This document shows positions 24,021 through 32,549 of a DNA stretch of 64,000 nt, piece after piece. Each line of letters starts with the position of its first letter. Position 1 is the first letter of the stretch. The stretch comes from Lentzea albidocapillata (lineage in GTDB: Bacteria; Actinomycetota; Actinomycetes; Mycobacteriales; Pseudonocardiaceae). The stretch spans positions 310,001-374,000 of the forward strand of contig NZ_JOEA01000005.1 of the NCBI RefSeq assembly GCF_000719115.1. Direction: 5' to 3'. The position numbers and the translations under genes are program-made. Below the pieces are notes generated by a model. That model was not told the origin of the DNA. It worked only from the letters and a program-made list of their open reading frames with translations, and ran no database searches.

Positions 24021-26375
24021 CTAACAGGCACCCTGGTCGCGCCAGACGCCCCACTCACCCGTGGTTCCGGGCTCCTCGTTGGTCGTCCACCACTGGGCCC
24101 GCCACTTGCGGCCCTTGTGCGACACCTCGTTGCCACCGGTGTAGACCTTGCCGGCCTCCCACGCGGGCAGCGCGCACGTCGGCGGCTTCGTCGTGGTGGT
24201 GGTCGTGGTCGTCGTCGTGGTGGTCGTCGTGGTCGAGGTGGTCGTGGACGTGGTGGTGGAGGTCGGCGGGTTGCCGCCGCCGATGCGCGGGTGGTCCGCG
24301 CTGATCGCGTACGACTGACCGCCGAACGTGAACACGAAGTTCGACGGCGTCGAGATCGGCAGCTGGTAGCTGACGGTCACCTCGATCGACGCGCCCGGAG
24401 CGAGCGACTGCCACGACGGCAGCGTGAGCTCCGCCTTCTGGAAGTCGCCCTTCAGGCCGCCGATGTTGGGTCCGCTGTGTCCCTTCGAGACGACCTTCAG
24501 GCCGAAGCCCGACTGGTCGCCCATGCTGCCCGGCGCGCTGGTGCCGTAGTCGAACGCGATCTTCGTACCACCGGGGATGGTGACGGTCGAGCGGTTCGTG
24601 AACTTGATCTTCGGCGTGATCGGGTAGTTGTTGTCGCCCAGCGCGAAGCCGTGGACGTCCACGTCGACCGCGAGGGACTGGGTCTGCTGCGTCGAGGCCT
24701 TCAGGTTGCCGTAGGGCGCGGCGCCGTTCAGGCCGGTGTTGATGGTCGACAGCAGGGTGTCACCGATGAAGTACTCGTTCTTCGCGGAGTCGAACCGGTA
24801 GTCGCCGGCGAGCTCCCAGATCATGATGCCGCCGAGGCCCTTGTCCTTGACGTACTTGGCCTTCTCCGCCATCGACTGCTCGGTCTCGGTGGAGAGGAAC
24901 ACCTTCTTGTCGTTGTTCCACAGCCACGGCGACTTCAGCGTCGAGTCGTAGTACGGCGTGTAGGTGCCGGTGATGCGGTCGGCCGGGTCGTTGACCGGGT
25001 CGAGGCCGTACTGGGAGCCATAGGAGCCGGTGATCTTGGCTTCCAGGTTCTTGGTGTGCCACAACGGGTTCACACCGGACGGAACCTCGGCGCCGCCCGC
25101 CGTGACGTCGTGCCAGAGGTTGTCGACGCCGGCCGCGCCGTTGCCGCACGGCGTGGTCGAGCCGACCGACGAACCGGTGCCGGGCGGGCACTGCGACTGG
25201 TTCGGCAGCGGGGCTTTGCCCCACAGGCCGTTCGTGCCGCCGGTGACGCCCTGCCAGCCGCGCGAGTAGAACGGCACGCCGATGTTGATGCGTCCGGCCT
25301 GCATGGCACCGCGGTAGTAGTGGTAGGACCAGTCGGTGTTGAGGTAGCCCATGCCTTCGTACTGCGGCGCCGTGTACACGCCACCGGCCGAGAGCTCGCC
25401 GTCCTTGCCGTCGTCGTAGAGCGCGGCGTTCGGGCCGACGAACTGGTTCCACGAGCCGTGCAGGTCGTAGCTCATGACGTTGAGGTAGTCGAGGTACTTG
25501 ACGACCTGGTACGCCTCCTGGCCGCGCAGCAGCCAGCCGGAGGCGGGCACGGCGGCGGTCAGCAGGTAGTGCTTGCCGTCGGCGGCACCGGCGCGGTCGA
25601 GCTTCTCGCGCAGCGTCTTCATGATCGCCTGGTAGCCGGCCCACAGCGTGCCGCGGTTGGCGTTGGAGATCCAGAAGTCGTCCGGGTTGCCGGCGTGGTT
25701 GTTCGACGTCGCGTACTCGTAGTCGATGTCAGCGCCGTTGAAGCCGTACTGGCGCAGGAAAGCGACGGTGCTGTCGGCGAACGTGTCGATCGCGGCCTGG
25801 TTCTGGCCGAGCTTGTAGAAGCCGCCCGACGCGTAGCGCGTGCCGTCGGCGTTGAAGAAGCCGCCGGTCTCCGCCCAGCCGCCGACCGAGATCAGCGTCT
25901 TGACGTTCGGGTTCTGCTTCTTGAGCTTCGTGAGCTGGTTGAAGTGCCCCTTGTAGGGCAGGGACGGGTCCATCTCGGCGCCGGCGACACCCGGCCACTC
26001 CATGCCGATGGACGAGTTGTTCGCGTTGTTCGCGCCGACCGAGATCTTGTTCTGGGCGTCGATGTGCGCGAACGCGTAGTTCAGGTGCGTGACCTTGTTC
26101 CAGGGGATGTCCTTGGCGAGGTACCCGGGCTGACCGTTCTTGCCGGTCCGCCAGCTGGTGAAGTACCCGATGACGCGTCTGGACTTGTCCCCCATGGTCT
26201 CGCGGCCGGCGGTGTCGTAGACGGTGCAGTACGGCACCTCGACGCCCGGCGTCTTGTACAGCCCGTCCGGCCGGCAGTCCTCATGGGCTGCGGCTGCGGA
26301 CGGTGCGTTGGTCACGGCTATCACGGTCCCGGCTAGCAGTGCTAGCACCGGGACCACTCTGGCGAGCAGTCGCAA
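24021..26375 (-). CDS. Secreted multidomain GH18 chitinase
   Basis: Protein of 784 residues starting at TTG 26375 behind a strong GGAGG site. Order: signal peptide (1 to about 30, LLARVVPVLALLAGTVIAV... AAA), GH18 barrel (about 55-545) with ISVGGWAETGG and GFNGADIDYEYA, ChiC-like beta module (about 555-700), a threonine linker (about 703-729) and a C-terminal CBM5/12 chitin-binding domain (ALPAWEAGKVYTGGNEVSHKGRKWRAQWW). The catalytic Glu of DxxDxDxE is kept, but the first Asp is Asn. The protein should hydrolyse chitin outside the cell. A DasR-type operator precedes it. Confidence 0.95.
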   Translation of the reverse strand: MRLLARVVPVLALLAGTVIAVTNAPSAAAAHEDCRPDGLYKTPGVEVPYCTVYDTAGRETMGDKSRRVIGYFTSWRTGKNGQPGYLAKDIPWNKVTHLNYAFAHIDAQNKISVGANNANNSSIGMEWPGVAGAEMDPSLPYKGHFNQLTKLKKQNPNVKTLISVGGWAETGGFFNADGTRYASGGFYKLGQNQAAIDTFADSTVAFLRQYGFNGADIDYEYATSNNHAGNPDDFWISNANRGTLWAGYQAIMKTLREKLDRAGAADGKHYLLTAAVPASGWLLRGQEAYQVVKYLDYLNVMSYDLHGSWNQFVGPNAALYDDGKDGELSAGGVYTAPQYEGMGYLNTDWSYHYYRGAMQAGRINIGVPFYSRGWQGVTGGTNGLWGKAPLPNQSQCPPGTGSSVGSTTPCGNGAAGVDNLWHDVTAGGAEVPSGVNPLWHTKNLEAKITGSYGSQYGLDPVNDPADRITGTYTPYYDSTLKSPWLWNNDKKVFLSTETEQSMAEKAKYVKDKGLGGIMIWELAGDYRFDSAKNEYFIGDTLLSTINTGLNGAAPYGNLKASTQQTQSLAVDVDVHGFALGDNNYPITPKIKFTNRSTVTIPGGTKIAFDYGTSAPGSMGDQSGFGLKVVSKGHSGPNIGGLKGDFQKAELTLPSWQSLAPGASIEVTVSYQLPISTPSNFVFTFGGQSYAISADHPRIGGGNPPTSTTTSTTTSTTTTTTTTTTTTTTTKPPTCALPAWEAGKVYTGGNEVSHKGRKWRAQWWTTNEEPGTTGEWGVWRDQGAC

Positions 26376-26424
26376 GGGAAGGACCTCCTGGCTAGGGCGG
26401 CGGCCACTGCCAGGAACCGTAAAA

Positions 26425-26436
26425 TGGTCCAGACCT
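26425..26436. promoter_or_regulatory. DasR-type operator (dre) of the chitinase gene
   Basis: TGGTCCAGACCT, a GGTC-2-GACC palindrome 50 bp upstream of the chitinase start, matches the dre/chitinase direct-repeat motif of streptomycetes. There the GlcNAc-sensing GntR regulator DasR and chitinase regulators act. Binding is inferred; dasR is not in the window. Confidence 0.75.
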
Positions 26437-26497
26437 TTGAGTCAATGTTTAGGTCACTGACAACGTCTGTCAGGGTTTGCCGCGAAGCTCCCGTGAC

Positions 26498-26944
26498 ATG
26501 AGCTCACACGACTTCGACTTCCTGCACGGACGGTGGCGGGTGGACAACCGCAAGATCGCCGACATCATCGGGCGCGGCACCGAGTGGACCGAGTTCGAGG
26601 CATCGGCCGAGGCCAGACCACTGCTGGGCGGCGCCGCCGTCATCGACAGCTTCTTCGCGGGCGACTGGGAGGGCATGACCCTGCGCCAGTACGACCCCGC
26701 CGCCGACGTCTGGCGGATCTGGTGGGCCTCCACCCGCGCACCCGGTCACCTCGACCCGCCGCTGGAGGGCCGGTTCACCGACGGGCACGGGGTGTTCTTC
26801 GGCGACGACGAGGTCGGCGGGCACGCGGTGAAGGTGCGGTTCGACTGGACGACCGGCGACGAACCCGTCTGGGAGCAGCAGTTCTCCTACGACGGCGGCG
26901 AGACCTGGGAACCGAACTGGGTCATGCGCTTCACCCGCGCCTGA
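26498..26944 (+). CDS. DUF1579-like small beta-barrel protein
   Basis: Protein of 148 residues from ATG 26498 (MSSHDFDFLHGRWRVDNRKI). The text FDFLHGRWRVDN, ...LRQYDPAADVWRIWW and WEQQFSYDGGETWEPNW is that of lipocalin-like DUF1579 proteins. These bind small hydrophobic ligands or have unknown function. It has no signal peptide, so it is cytoplasmic. It is divergent from the chitinase, and whether the DasR-type site also affects it is unclear. Confidence 0.72.
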   Translation: MSSHDFDFLHGRWRVDNRKIADIIGRGTEWTEFEASAEARPLLGGAAVIDSFFAGDWEGMTLRQYDPAADVWRIWWASTRAPGHLDPPLEGRFTDGHGVFFGDDEVGGHAVKVRFDWTTGDEPVWEQQFSYDGGETWEPNWVMRFTRA

Positions 26945-26950
26945 GCCCGG

Positions 26951-27160
26951 TCAGTGGTGGTGCTGGTGGACCACGGCGTGGCCCTTGCCGCGCGCGATCA
27001 TCCAGCGGTTCACCGGCACCGTCACCACGAACGCGACGGCCGGCGAGAACGCGAGCGCCACGGCCAGCGCGATCGTGGCCAGGTTGCTCGGCCCAGCGCC
27101 GTGCCGATGACCATGCCGAGCACCTCGCCGATCGCGCAGCCGGTGAGGCAGTGCAGCCGG
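26951..27160 (-). pseudogene. Remnant of a DUF4396 membrane protein
   Basis: No open frame covers this stretch, but the minus strand holds two pieces of the DUF4396 family in order: LHCLTGCAIGEVLGMVIGTALG (from about 27158), then after a frame change near 27093 NLATIALAVALAF joined to VAFVVTVPVNRWMIARGKG and AVVHQHHH with a stop at 26951. In intact proteins some 50 residues separate ALAF from the VPVNRW segment, so there is an internal deletion plus a frameshift. The N-terminus is missing altogether. The gene is dead. It abuts the stop of the YdcF gene. Confidence 0.8.
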
Positions 27161-28156
27161 CTAGCCGATCTGGGTCAGCGCGAGCCCGCCGGCCATCAGC
27201 AAGGCGCACGCCAGGCCGTGCACGACGGGGTTGCGCAGCAGGAGCGCCACGAACTCCCGCAGGAACGCGCTGGGCACGAAGTACCAGGCCGTCGGCGCGC
27301 CGATCACCTGCAACCGCAGGCCCTGCTTGTGGGAGAGCACGGCGGTGCGGAACACGTGGTAGTTGTTCGTGACCGCGACGACCCGGCCGTTGAGGCCCCG
27401 CTCGGCGAGCAAAGCCTTGCTGTAGCGGAGGTTCTCCTCGGTCGTGGTCGCCTGGTCCTCCAGGACGACGTCGTCCTCCGGCACGCCGCGTTCGAGCAGG
27501 TACCGGCTCATGGCGAACGCCTCCGACACCTGCTCGTCCGAGCCCTGCCCGCCCGACACCACGATCACCGGTGACCGGCCGGCCTCGCGTTCGCGGTGGT
27601 AGAGCCGCAGCCCGCGGTCGAGCCGGTTCGCCAGCAGCCGGGGCACGCGGTCCCCGATCAGGCCGGCGCCGAGCACGACGATGCCGTCGAACCCGTGGCG
27701 GCGGCCGGTGCGGCCGTAGATCACCGAGTACAGCAGCAGGCTCACGAACAGGAACGCGATGTACGCGGACACCAGGAACAACCCGAACGCGGAGCCGCGG
27801 ATCCAGTCGTTGGGCTGGGTGATGCCCCACCCGAAGTAGACCATCTCGCCGAGCAGGGCGAGGCCCGCGAGCAACGACAACAGGTTGCCCAGCGAGCGGC
27901 CCTCGCGGCGGAGCATGACCATGCCGTTGGCCAGCAACGCGAGCGGGAGCAGCAGCAGGCCCAGCACCGCCAGCATGAACGCGAGGACCAGCGGCAGGCT
28001 CAGCAACGGGTTGTCCCGCCCGGCCTCCGCCAGCAGCAGGAGCAGCATCACCAGCGCGATGCCGAGCCACACGGCGTTGCTCAGCCTCCGGCGGTCGCGG
28101 AGCACGCCGACGAAGAAGAACGTGGCGGGGATGAGGAAGAGCAGCCCGGCTAGCAC
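27161..28156 (-). CDS. YdcF family (DUF218) membrane protein
   Basis: Protein of 331 residues. Six or so hydrophobic segments fill residues 1-155, followed by the DUF218 domain (about 160-305): FDGIVVLGAGLIGDRVPRLLANRLDRGLRLYHRE, PVIVVSGGQGSDEQVSEAFAMSRYLLERGVPEDDVVLEDQATTTEENL and VAVTNNYHVFRTAVLSHKQGL. The family binds nucleotide-like ligands or acts in cell-envelope synthesis (SanA/ElyC-like). A final helix anchors the C-terminus. It is downstream of two tiny genes and may form an operon with them. Confidence 0.92.
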   Translation of the reverse strand: MLAGLLFLIPATFFFVGVLRDRRRLSNAVWLGIALVMLLLLLAEAGRDNPLLSLPLVLAFMLAVLGLLLLPLALLANGMVMLRREGRSLGNLLSLLAGLALLGEMVYFGWGITQPNDWIRGSAFGLFLVSAYIAFLFVSLLLYSVIYGRTGRRHGFDGIVVLGAGLIGDRVPRLLANRLDRGLRLYHREREAGRSPVIVVSGGQGSDEQVSEAFAMSRYLLERGVPEDDVVLEDQATTTEENLRYSKALLAERGLNGRVVAVTNNYHVFRTAVLSHKQGLRLQVIGAPTAWYFVPSAFLREFVALLLRNPVVHGLACALLMAGGLALTQIG

Positions 28157-28178
28157 CGGGCAAGGGTAGTACCGATGA

Positions 28179-28355
28179 TCACTCGGTGCTGTCGGTGCTC
28201 TCGGGCTGCGGGGCCGGCTTCGGCCGCGGCCTCAGGCGGATCGCGCCCGCCGTGAGGTCGAGCGGTCCGGTCTCCTCGTAGTCCTCACCCGTGCCCGCGT
28301 CCGTCGCCTCGCGGCGGACCTTGGGGCCGGGGAACAACTCGCCCAACTGTCCCAT
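28179..28355 (-). CDS. 58-residue DUF6191-like protein
   Basis: Peptide starting MGQLGELFPGPKVRREATDA and containing GPLDLTAGAIRLRPRPKP, which resembles small actinobacterial DUF6191 proteins (ELFxPGRK... GPIDLxSGxV). It is too short for most gene callers' defaults. It lies 22 bp before the YdcF start on the same strand. There are no membrane segments. The function is unknown. Confidence 0.7.
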   Translation of the reverse strand: MGQLGELFPGPKVRREATDAGTGEDYEETGPLDLTAGAIRLRPRPKPAPQPESTDSTE

Positions 28356-28371
28356 GCATCCGACCCTACCC

Positions 28372-28524
28372 TCAGAACAGAGCGATGAGCAGCACGATCA
28401 CGGCGATCACGGCGACGATCGGGATCCACCTGGACCCCTGCGGCCTGCGGTAGTGGCTGCGGACCGTCGTGGTGCGGAACCAGCTGTACGGGGCGCTGCG
28501 GCGGTGCCGGCGAACCCAGGGCAT
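28372..28524 (-). CDS. 50-residue single-pass membrane peptide
   Basis: Starts at ATG 28524 with a GAGGAGGA site. The N-terminal 33 residues are Arg-rich (VRRHRRSAPYSWFRTTTVRS), followed by a single helix WIPIVAVIAVIVLLIALF at the very C-terminus. By the positive-inside rule, the tail-anchored protein has its basic part in the cytoplasm. No family known to me. It precedes the DUF6191-like gene by 16 bp, so the two and YdcF may be co-transcribed. Confidence 0.7.
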   Translation of the reverse strand: MPWVRRHRRSAPYSWFRTTTVRSHYRRPQGSRWIPIVAVIAVIVLLIALF

Positions 28525-28547
28525 CTCGTCCTCCTCGGCGGTGGCTG

Positions 28548-29285
28548 TCAGCCGTGGGTTACCCCGACTCCGAGCCGGTCCCGTACTCCAGCCAGCCCAA
28601 CCTCCACTACCTCCGGATCGCCGATGTCGTTGCCGTACAGGACCTCGTGCCACGGCCCGAGGCGGTGCCAGATCAGGGCTCGTTCCCGCAGTTCGCGCGT
28701 GACGCCGTAGGCCTCGGCGAGCGCGCCGGCGAACTCGGGTGACGTCGAGTGCAGTGCCCACGCGAGGTCGATGGCGGCGTCGCCGACGTGCAGGTCGCCG
28801 AAGTCGATCACGCCGGTCAGCGCGCCGTCACGGCCCAGCACGTGCTCGGGGCCGAGGTCGCCGTGGACGAGCGTGTCGGCGGGCAGGCCGTCGAGCCGGG
28901 CGAGCAGCTCCTCACCGCCGGGTACGCGCACCTCGGCCCGGAAGCGTGCGATCGGCAGCCGCCGCGGGCCGGCGCCTCGTTCGACGGCCTCGGCGACGGG
29001 AGCGGCGTGCAGGGCGCGCAGGAACTCGCCCAGCTGACGGCCCTGGACGGCGTTGAGCGCGTGCTGCTCCTCGCCCGGTACCAGTTCGTGCCGCACGACC
29101 ACCGGTGCCTCGGACACGATCACGGGCACCGGGACGGGCAGCGGCAGCAGGGGCGCGAGCCACGGCATGACCACGGACTCGCGCAGGAGCTGCGGCCCGA
29201 TCTCCGGACGGCGCGGCCGCCGTTCCACCCAGCGCCCGCCGACCAGGACGGCCGTGCTGTCCCAGCCTTCACCGAGGTACGTCAC
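28548..29285 (-). CDS. Aminoglycoside phosphotransferase/choline kinase-like protein
   Basis: Protein of 245 residues starting at GTG 29285; the open frame extends upstream but overlaps the regulator gene. The kinase-like fold is shown by LVHGDLGPEHVLG (catalytic loop HGDxxPxHxL) and VIDFGDLHVGDAAIDLAW (metal-binding D). The N-lobe is short. The start overlaps the stop of the NB-ARC regulator by 4 bp (GTGA), so the two are translated together. The substrate could be an antibiotic, a sugar or a metabolite; resistance is not established. Confidence 0.87.
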   Translation of the reverse strand: MTYLGEGWDSTAVLVGGRWVERRPRRPEIGPQLLRESVVMPWLAPLLPLPVPVPVIVSEAPVVVRHELVPGEEQHALNAVQGRQLGEFLRALHAAPVAEAVERGAGPRRLPIARFRAEVRVPGGEELLARLDGLPADTLVHGDLGPEHVLGRDGALTGVIDFGDLHVGDAAIDLAWALHSTSPEFAGALAEAYGVTRELRERALIWHRLGPWHEVLYGNDIGDPEVVEVGLAGVRDRLGVGVTHG

Positions 29286-31678
29286 CCGCCCAGTGTTACC
29301 AGCAACTCCCGTGCGTCCGAAGCGACTTTCCCCTGACCGCGCCGCTCGGCGGCGGAGAGCGCCTCCTGTGCCGTGTGGACGGACCCGGTGATCTCCGCGC
29401 GGACGAGCAACGCGCGGGACTGGTCCATGAGGCTGTCGGTCTCCTCGATGGTGCCGAGCACCTCGTCGATCAGCTCGGCCGACCCGGTGGCGCGGGCGAG
29501 CAGGATGGACGCGGTGATCACCCCCGGCCCGTAGCCGATCTTGCGTCCGAGGTCGACCGCGTCCGCCGCGTGCTGCTTCGCGCCCGCCGGTTCCAGCACG
29601 GCCATCGCGATCAGGCAGTCGACGCGCGCCTTGGGGTGCTCGGCGTCCCTCGCGACCTCGAAGCACCTTTCCGCCGCCGCCAGGCCCTCGGCGATCTCGC
29701 CGCGTTCGGCGTGGATGCGGGCGAGACTGCCCAGCGCGTTGGCGAGTGCTCGCTGCTGGTCCTGGTCGGCGTGCAGCCGCACCGACTCGACGCTGGTCGC
29801 GAGCGCCTGGTCCAGCTCACCCAGCTCGAAGTAGGCCACGGACAGGTTGTCCAGGGTGATCGCGGTCTGGTTGAACAGCCCGAGCCGCCGGCTGAGGTCC
29901 GCGACCTCCTGAAAGTTCTGGGCAGCCTTGCGCAGGTCGCCACGGGTGCCGTGGGTGATGCCGAGGTTCATCAGCGTGCCGATGGCGCCGTGGTCGTCGC
30001 CGATCTCCCGGCGCAGTCGCAGGGCCTCGGCGAAGCACTCCTCTGCCCGGCGGGTGTCGCCCGACTCGAGGTGCGCGATCCCCATGCCGTTCCTGATCGC
30101 CGCCATCGCGAACGGCGTCCGGGCGTACTCCAGTGCCTGCGCGAACTGGTCCAGCGCGTCGCCGTACTCGCTGCGGCTCCACGCGGACATGCCGAGCCCG
30201 TACAGCGCGGCGCACTGCCCTTCCAGGTCGCCGGCCGCCCGTGCGGTGCGCAGCCCGGCGTGGAACACCATGGCCTTGTCGATCTCGAACCGGCCGACGT
30301 GCAGGTAGATCCGCAGGACGTCGGCCAGTTGCTGCGCGTACGGCGACGGTGCCGCGACCACCTGCGCCACCAGGTTGGCGTGTTCCTCCTCCAGCCACGC
30401 CGCCGCCTCGGCCCGTTCGCCGAACGCGAGGCTCGGCCCGTCCAGGTCCGGCCGGGTCAGGAGGCTCGTCTCGGGCACGACCTTCGAGATCGCGTTGTAG
30501 GCCGTCCTGAGGTACCACGCGTACATGTCCAGCAGGCCGGCTCGATCGTCGTCGTCCGCCGCGTCGGCGGCGAACAGCCTGATGAGGTCGTGCAGCTGAT
30601 AGCGAACGCCGACGTGGTCGACGAGCCCGGCGTTCACGAGTTCGCCGAGCTGCGGCCCGGGATCACGGCCCGCGAGCGCGGTGGTGGCGCCAAGCCCGGT
30701 GTCCGCGCCCGGCGGCAGGCCGAGCCGCCGGAACACGCGCTTCGCCTCGTCACTCAACGCCCGGTACGACAGCTCGAACGTGGCCCGCACGGCCGCGTCG
30801 CCGTCGATCTCCAGCACGTCGAGCCGATCGCCGCGCAGCTCGGCCAGGTAGTCCTCGATGTGGCCGTGCGCCACGTTCGCCCCGGCGATGCGCAACGCGA
30901 GCGGCAGGTGCGCGCAGAGCCGGACGAGCTCGGCACGTTCCTCGGGCGTGCCCTGAACACCCATGCGGGTCAGCAGCTCGTGCGCGTCGTCGTCGGCGAG
31001 CACGTCGAGCCGCAGCTGGCCGGGCAGGTCGTGGCGGCTCGTGACGATCGCCAGGCAGCCGGGCCCGCGCGGCAGCAGCGGTTCGACCAGGTCCTCGACG
31101 GCGTTGTCGAGCACGACCAGCACCCTCTTGCCGTCGAGCTTCTGCTGGTACAGCTCGGTCTGGGCCTCCAGGTCGAGCGGGATGGCGGTCTGCGGCACGC
31201 CGAGTGCGCGCAGGAACCCGCTGAGCGCCTGCTGCGCGGTGACCGGCGGTCCCGAGGCGAACCCACGCAGGTTCACGTACAGCTGGCCGTCGAAGTACCG
31301 CTCCCGCAACCGATGCGCGAGCCGCACGGCCAGCGCGGTCTTGCCGACACCGGGCGCGCCGGTGATCGTGACACCGGGCAGGCGTTCGAGACGCGCCAGC
31401 TCGGGCTCGCGGCCGACGAAGTCCGGGAGGTCGGCGGGCAGCTGGCACGGACCGGGCGTGCGCACCTTGAGCCGGTAGCCCGAAGCGTCCGTGACGATCT
31501 CGTCCGGGATGGAGCGGCGCAGCCGTTTCACCAGGCTGCGGAGTGCGGGCAGCGGGCCAGAGGGCGGCTGCCCGCCCCAGACCTCGCGGATCAGGTCGGC
31601 GAACAGCACCGGCTCGCCGGGATGTGCGGCCAGTGCCCGGTGCAGGGCACGCAGTTTTCCCTCGGGTGTCACGGCCAC
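29282..31678 (-). CDS. AfsR-like regulator: winged helix, NB-ARC, TPR
   Basis: Protein of 798 residues from GTG 31678. A short OmpR/SARP-type winged helix (about 1-72: LIREVWGGQPPSGPLPALRSLVKRLRRSIPDEIVTDASGYRLKV) leads directly into an NB-ARC ATPase (P-loop ITGAPGVGKTAL at about residue 103; LVVLDNA; LPLALRIAG) and a C-terminal TPR array. The bacterial transcriptional activation domain (BTAD) of SARPs is missing between them. A TAGTAT box lies about 10 bp upstream of the GTG, so the message may be leaderless. It probably acts as a signal-integrating transcription regulator. It is divergent from the IclR gene. Confidence 0.88.
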   Translation of the reverse strand: MAVTPEGKLRALHRALAAHPGEPVLFADLIREVWGGQPPSGPLPALRSLVKRLRRSIPDEIVTDASGYRLKVRTPGPCQLPADLPDFVGREPELARLERLPGVTITGAPGVGKTALAVRLAHRLRERYFDGQLYVNLRGFASGPPVTAQQALSGFLRALGVPQTAIPLDLEAQTELYQQKLDGKRVLVVLDNAVEDLVEPLLPRGPGCLAIVTSRHDLPGQLRLDVLADDDAHELLTRMGVQGTPEERAELVRLCAHLPLALRIAGANVAHGHIEDYLAELRGDRLDVLEIDGDAAVRATFELSYRALSDEAKRVFRRLGLPPGADTGLGATTALAGRDPGPQLGELVNAGLVDHVGVRYQLHDLIRLFAADAADDDDRAGLLDMYAWYLRTAYNAISKVVPETSLLTRPDLDGPSLAFGERAEAAAWLEEEHANLVAQVVAAPSPYAQQLADVLRIYLHVGRFEIDKAMVFHAGLRTARAAGDLEGQCAALYGLGMSAWSRSEYGDALDQFAQALEYARTPFAMAAIRNGMGIAHLESGDTRRAEECFAEALRLRREIGDDHGAIGTLMNLGITHGTRGDLRKAAQNFQEVADLSRRLGLFNQTAITLDNLSVAYFELGELDQALATSVESVRLHADQDQQRALANALGSLARIHAERGEIAEGLAAAERCFEVARDAEHPKARVDCLIAMAVLEPAGAKQHAADAVDLGRKIGYGPGVITASILLARATGSAELIDEVLGTIEETDSLMDQSRALLVRAEITGSVHTAQEALSAAERRGQGKVASDARELLVTLGG

Positions 31679-31757
31679 CCGGCCGATACTAGGGCTCCGA
31701 GGTGGCCTGGGTGCGCCTCACCTGCTGGGCTGGAACGGACCGGGCAGAATCCCCGGG

Positions 31758-32519
31758 GTGGCCGCCACCGTCTCCTCCAAGCTGCTGTCGCTGCTCGGCA
31801 CCTTCGACAGCCGGCACCGCCGCCAGACGCTGAGCGACATCGCGCGGCGCAGCGGGCTGCCGATCAGCACCACGCACCGGCTGCTCGCGGAACTGGCGGC
31901 GTGGGGCGCGCTGCGGCGGCTGGACTCCGGTGAGTACGTGATCGGCAGGCGGATCTGGCGGCTCGGGCTGCTGGCCGCCGGTGAGGTGGACCTGAGCCGG
32001 GTCGCGGAGCCGTTCCTGCACGACATCCACGCGGCGACGCGCGCCGTGGTGCACCTGGCCGTGCGGGAGGGGACCGAGGTGCTGTACCTCGACCGGGTCT
32101 CCGGGCATGCGTCGGTGCCGATCGTGAGCACCACCGGGAGCCGGTTGCCGTTGCACGCGACCGGGGTCGGGAAGGTGTTGCTCGCGCACGCTCCGAAGGA
32201 GGTGCAGGAGCAGGTACTCACGCACGGGCTGACGCGCATCACGGCGTTCACGGTCACGGAACCTGGGCGGATGCGGGCCCAGTTGCACCGGGTTCGGCGG
32301 GACGGGTACGCGCAGACGTTCGAGGAGATGACGCTCGGGGCGTGCAGTGTGGGGGTGCCGATCGAAGTGGACGGGCAGGTCGTGGCGGCGCTGGGGATCG
32401 TGGTGCCCGACCTGCGCAATGTGCGGGCGCGGCTGGTCGCGGCGTTGCAGGTGGCGGCTCGCGGGATCGCCCGGATGCTGGAACCCGGTTTCCATCCATC
32501 GGAAGCAGGACTTGGATGA
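31758..32519 (+). CDS. IclR-family transcriptional regulator
   Basis: Protein of 253 residues from GTG 31758 (VAATVSSKLLSLLGTFDSRH); upstream open frame is not convincing. HTH: QTLSDIARRSGLPISTTHRLLAELAAWGALRR, followed by the GAF-like effector domain (about 80-245) with YLDRVSGHASVPIVSTTGSRLPLHATGVGKVLLA. Such proteins repress or activate catabolic genes for aromatic or C2 compounds. The aldehyde dehydrogenase gene starts 30 bp downstream and is the likely target. Confidence 0.92.
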   Translation: MAATVSSKLLSLLGTFDSRHRRQTLSDIARRSGLPISTTHRLLAELAAWGALRRLDSGEYVIGRRIWRLGLLAAGEVDLSRVAEPFLHDIHAATRAVVHLAVREGTEVLYLDRVSGHASVPIVSTTGSRLPLHATGVGKVLLAHAPKEVQEQVLTHGLTRITAFTVTEPGRMRAQLHRVRRDGYAQTFEEMTLGACSVGVPIEVDGQVVAALGIVVPDLRNVRARLVAALQVAARGIARMLEPGFHPSEAGLG

Positions 32520-32549
32520 TCAGGTGGTCTGCCGCTTGAATCCCTGACC

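Noticed and set aside
24193..24262. Low-complexity GTG/GTC repeat that looks like a tandem satellite
   Set aside because: It encodes the threonine linker of the chitinase (ACC/ACG codons on the minus strand) and is explained by protein sequence.
24117..26336. A 739-codon plus-strand open frame opposite the chitinase
   Set aside because: It lies wholly antisense to a clear GH18 chitinase, is Arg/Val/Gly-rich and low in complexity, and has no domain. It is a by-product of the GC-rich codon pattern.
28548..29285. Antibiotic-resistance function for the kinase-like gene coupled to the NB-ARC regulator
   Set aside because: The HGDxxPxHxL loop is shared by many metabolic kinases; nothing in the sequence shows an aminoglycoside-binding site, so only a family-level call is made.
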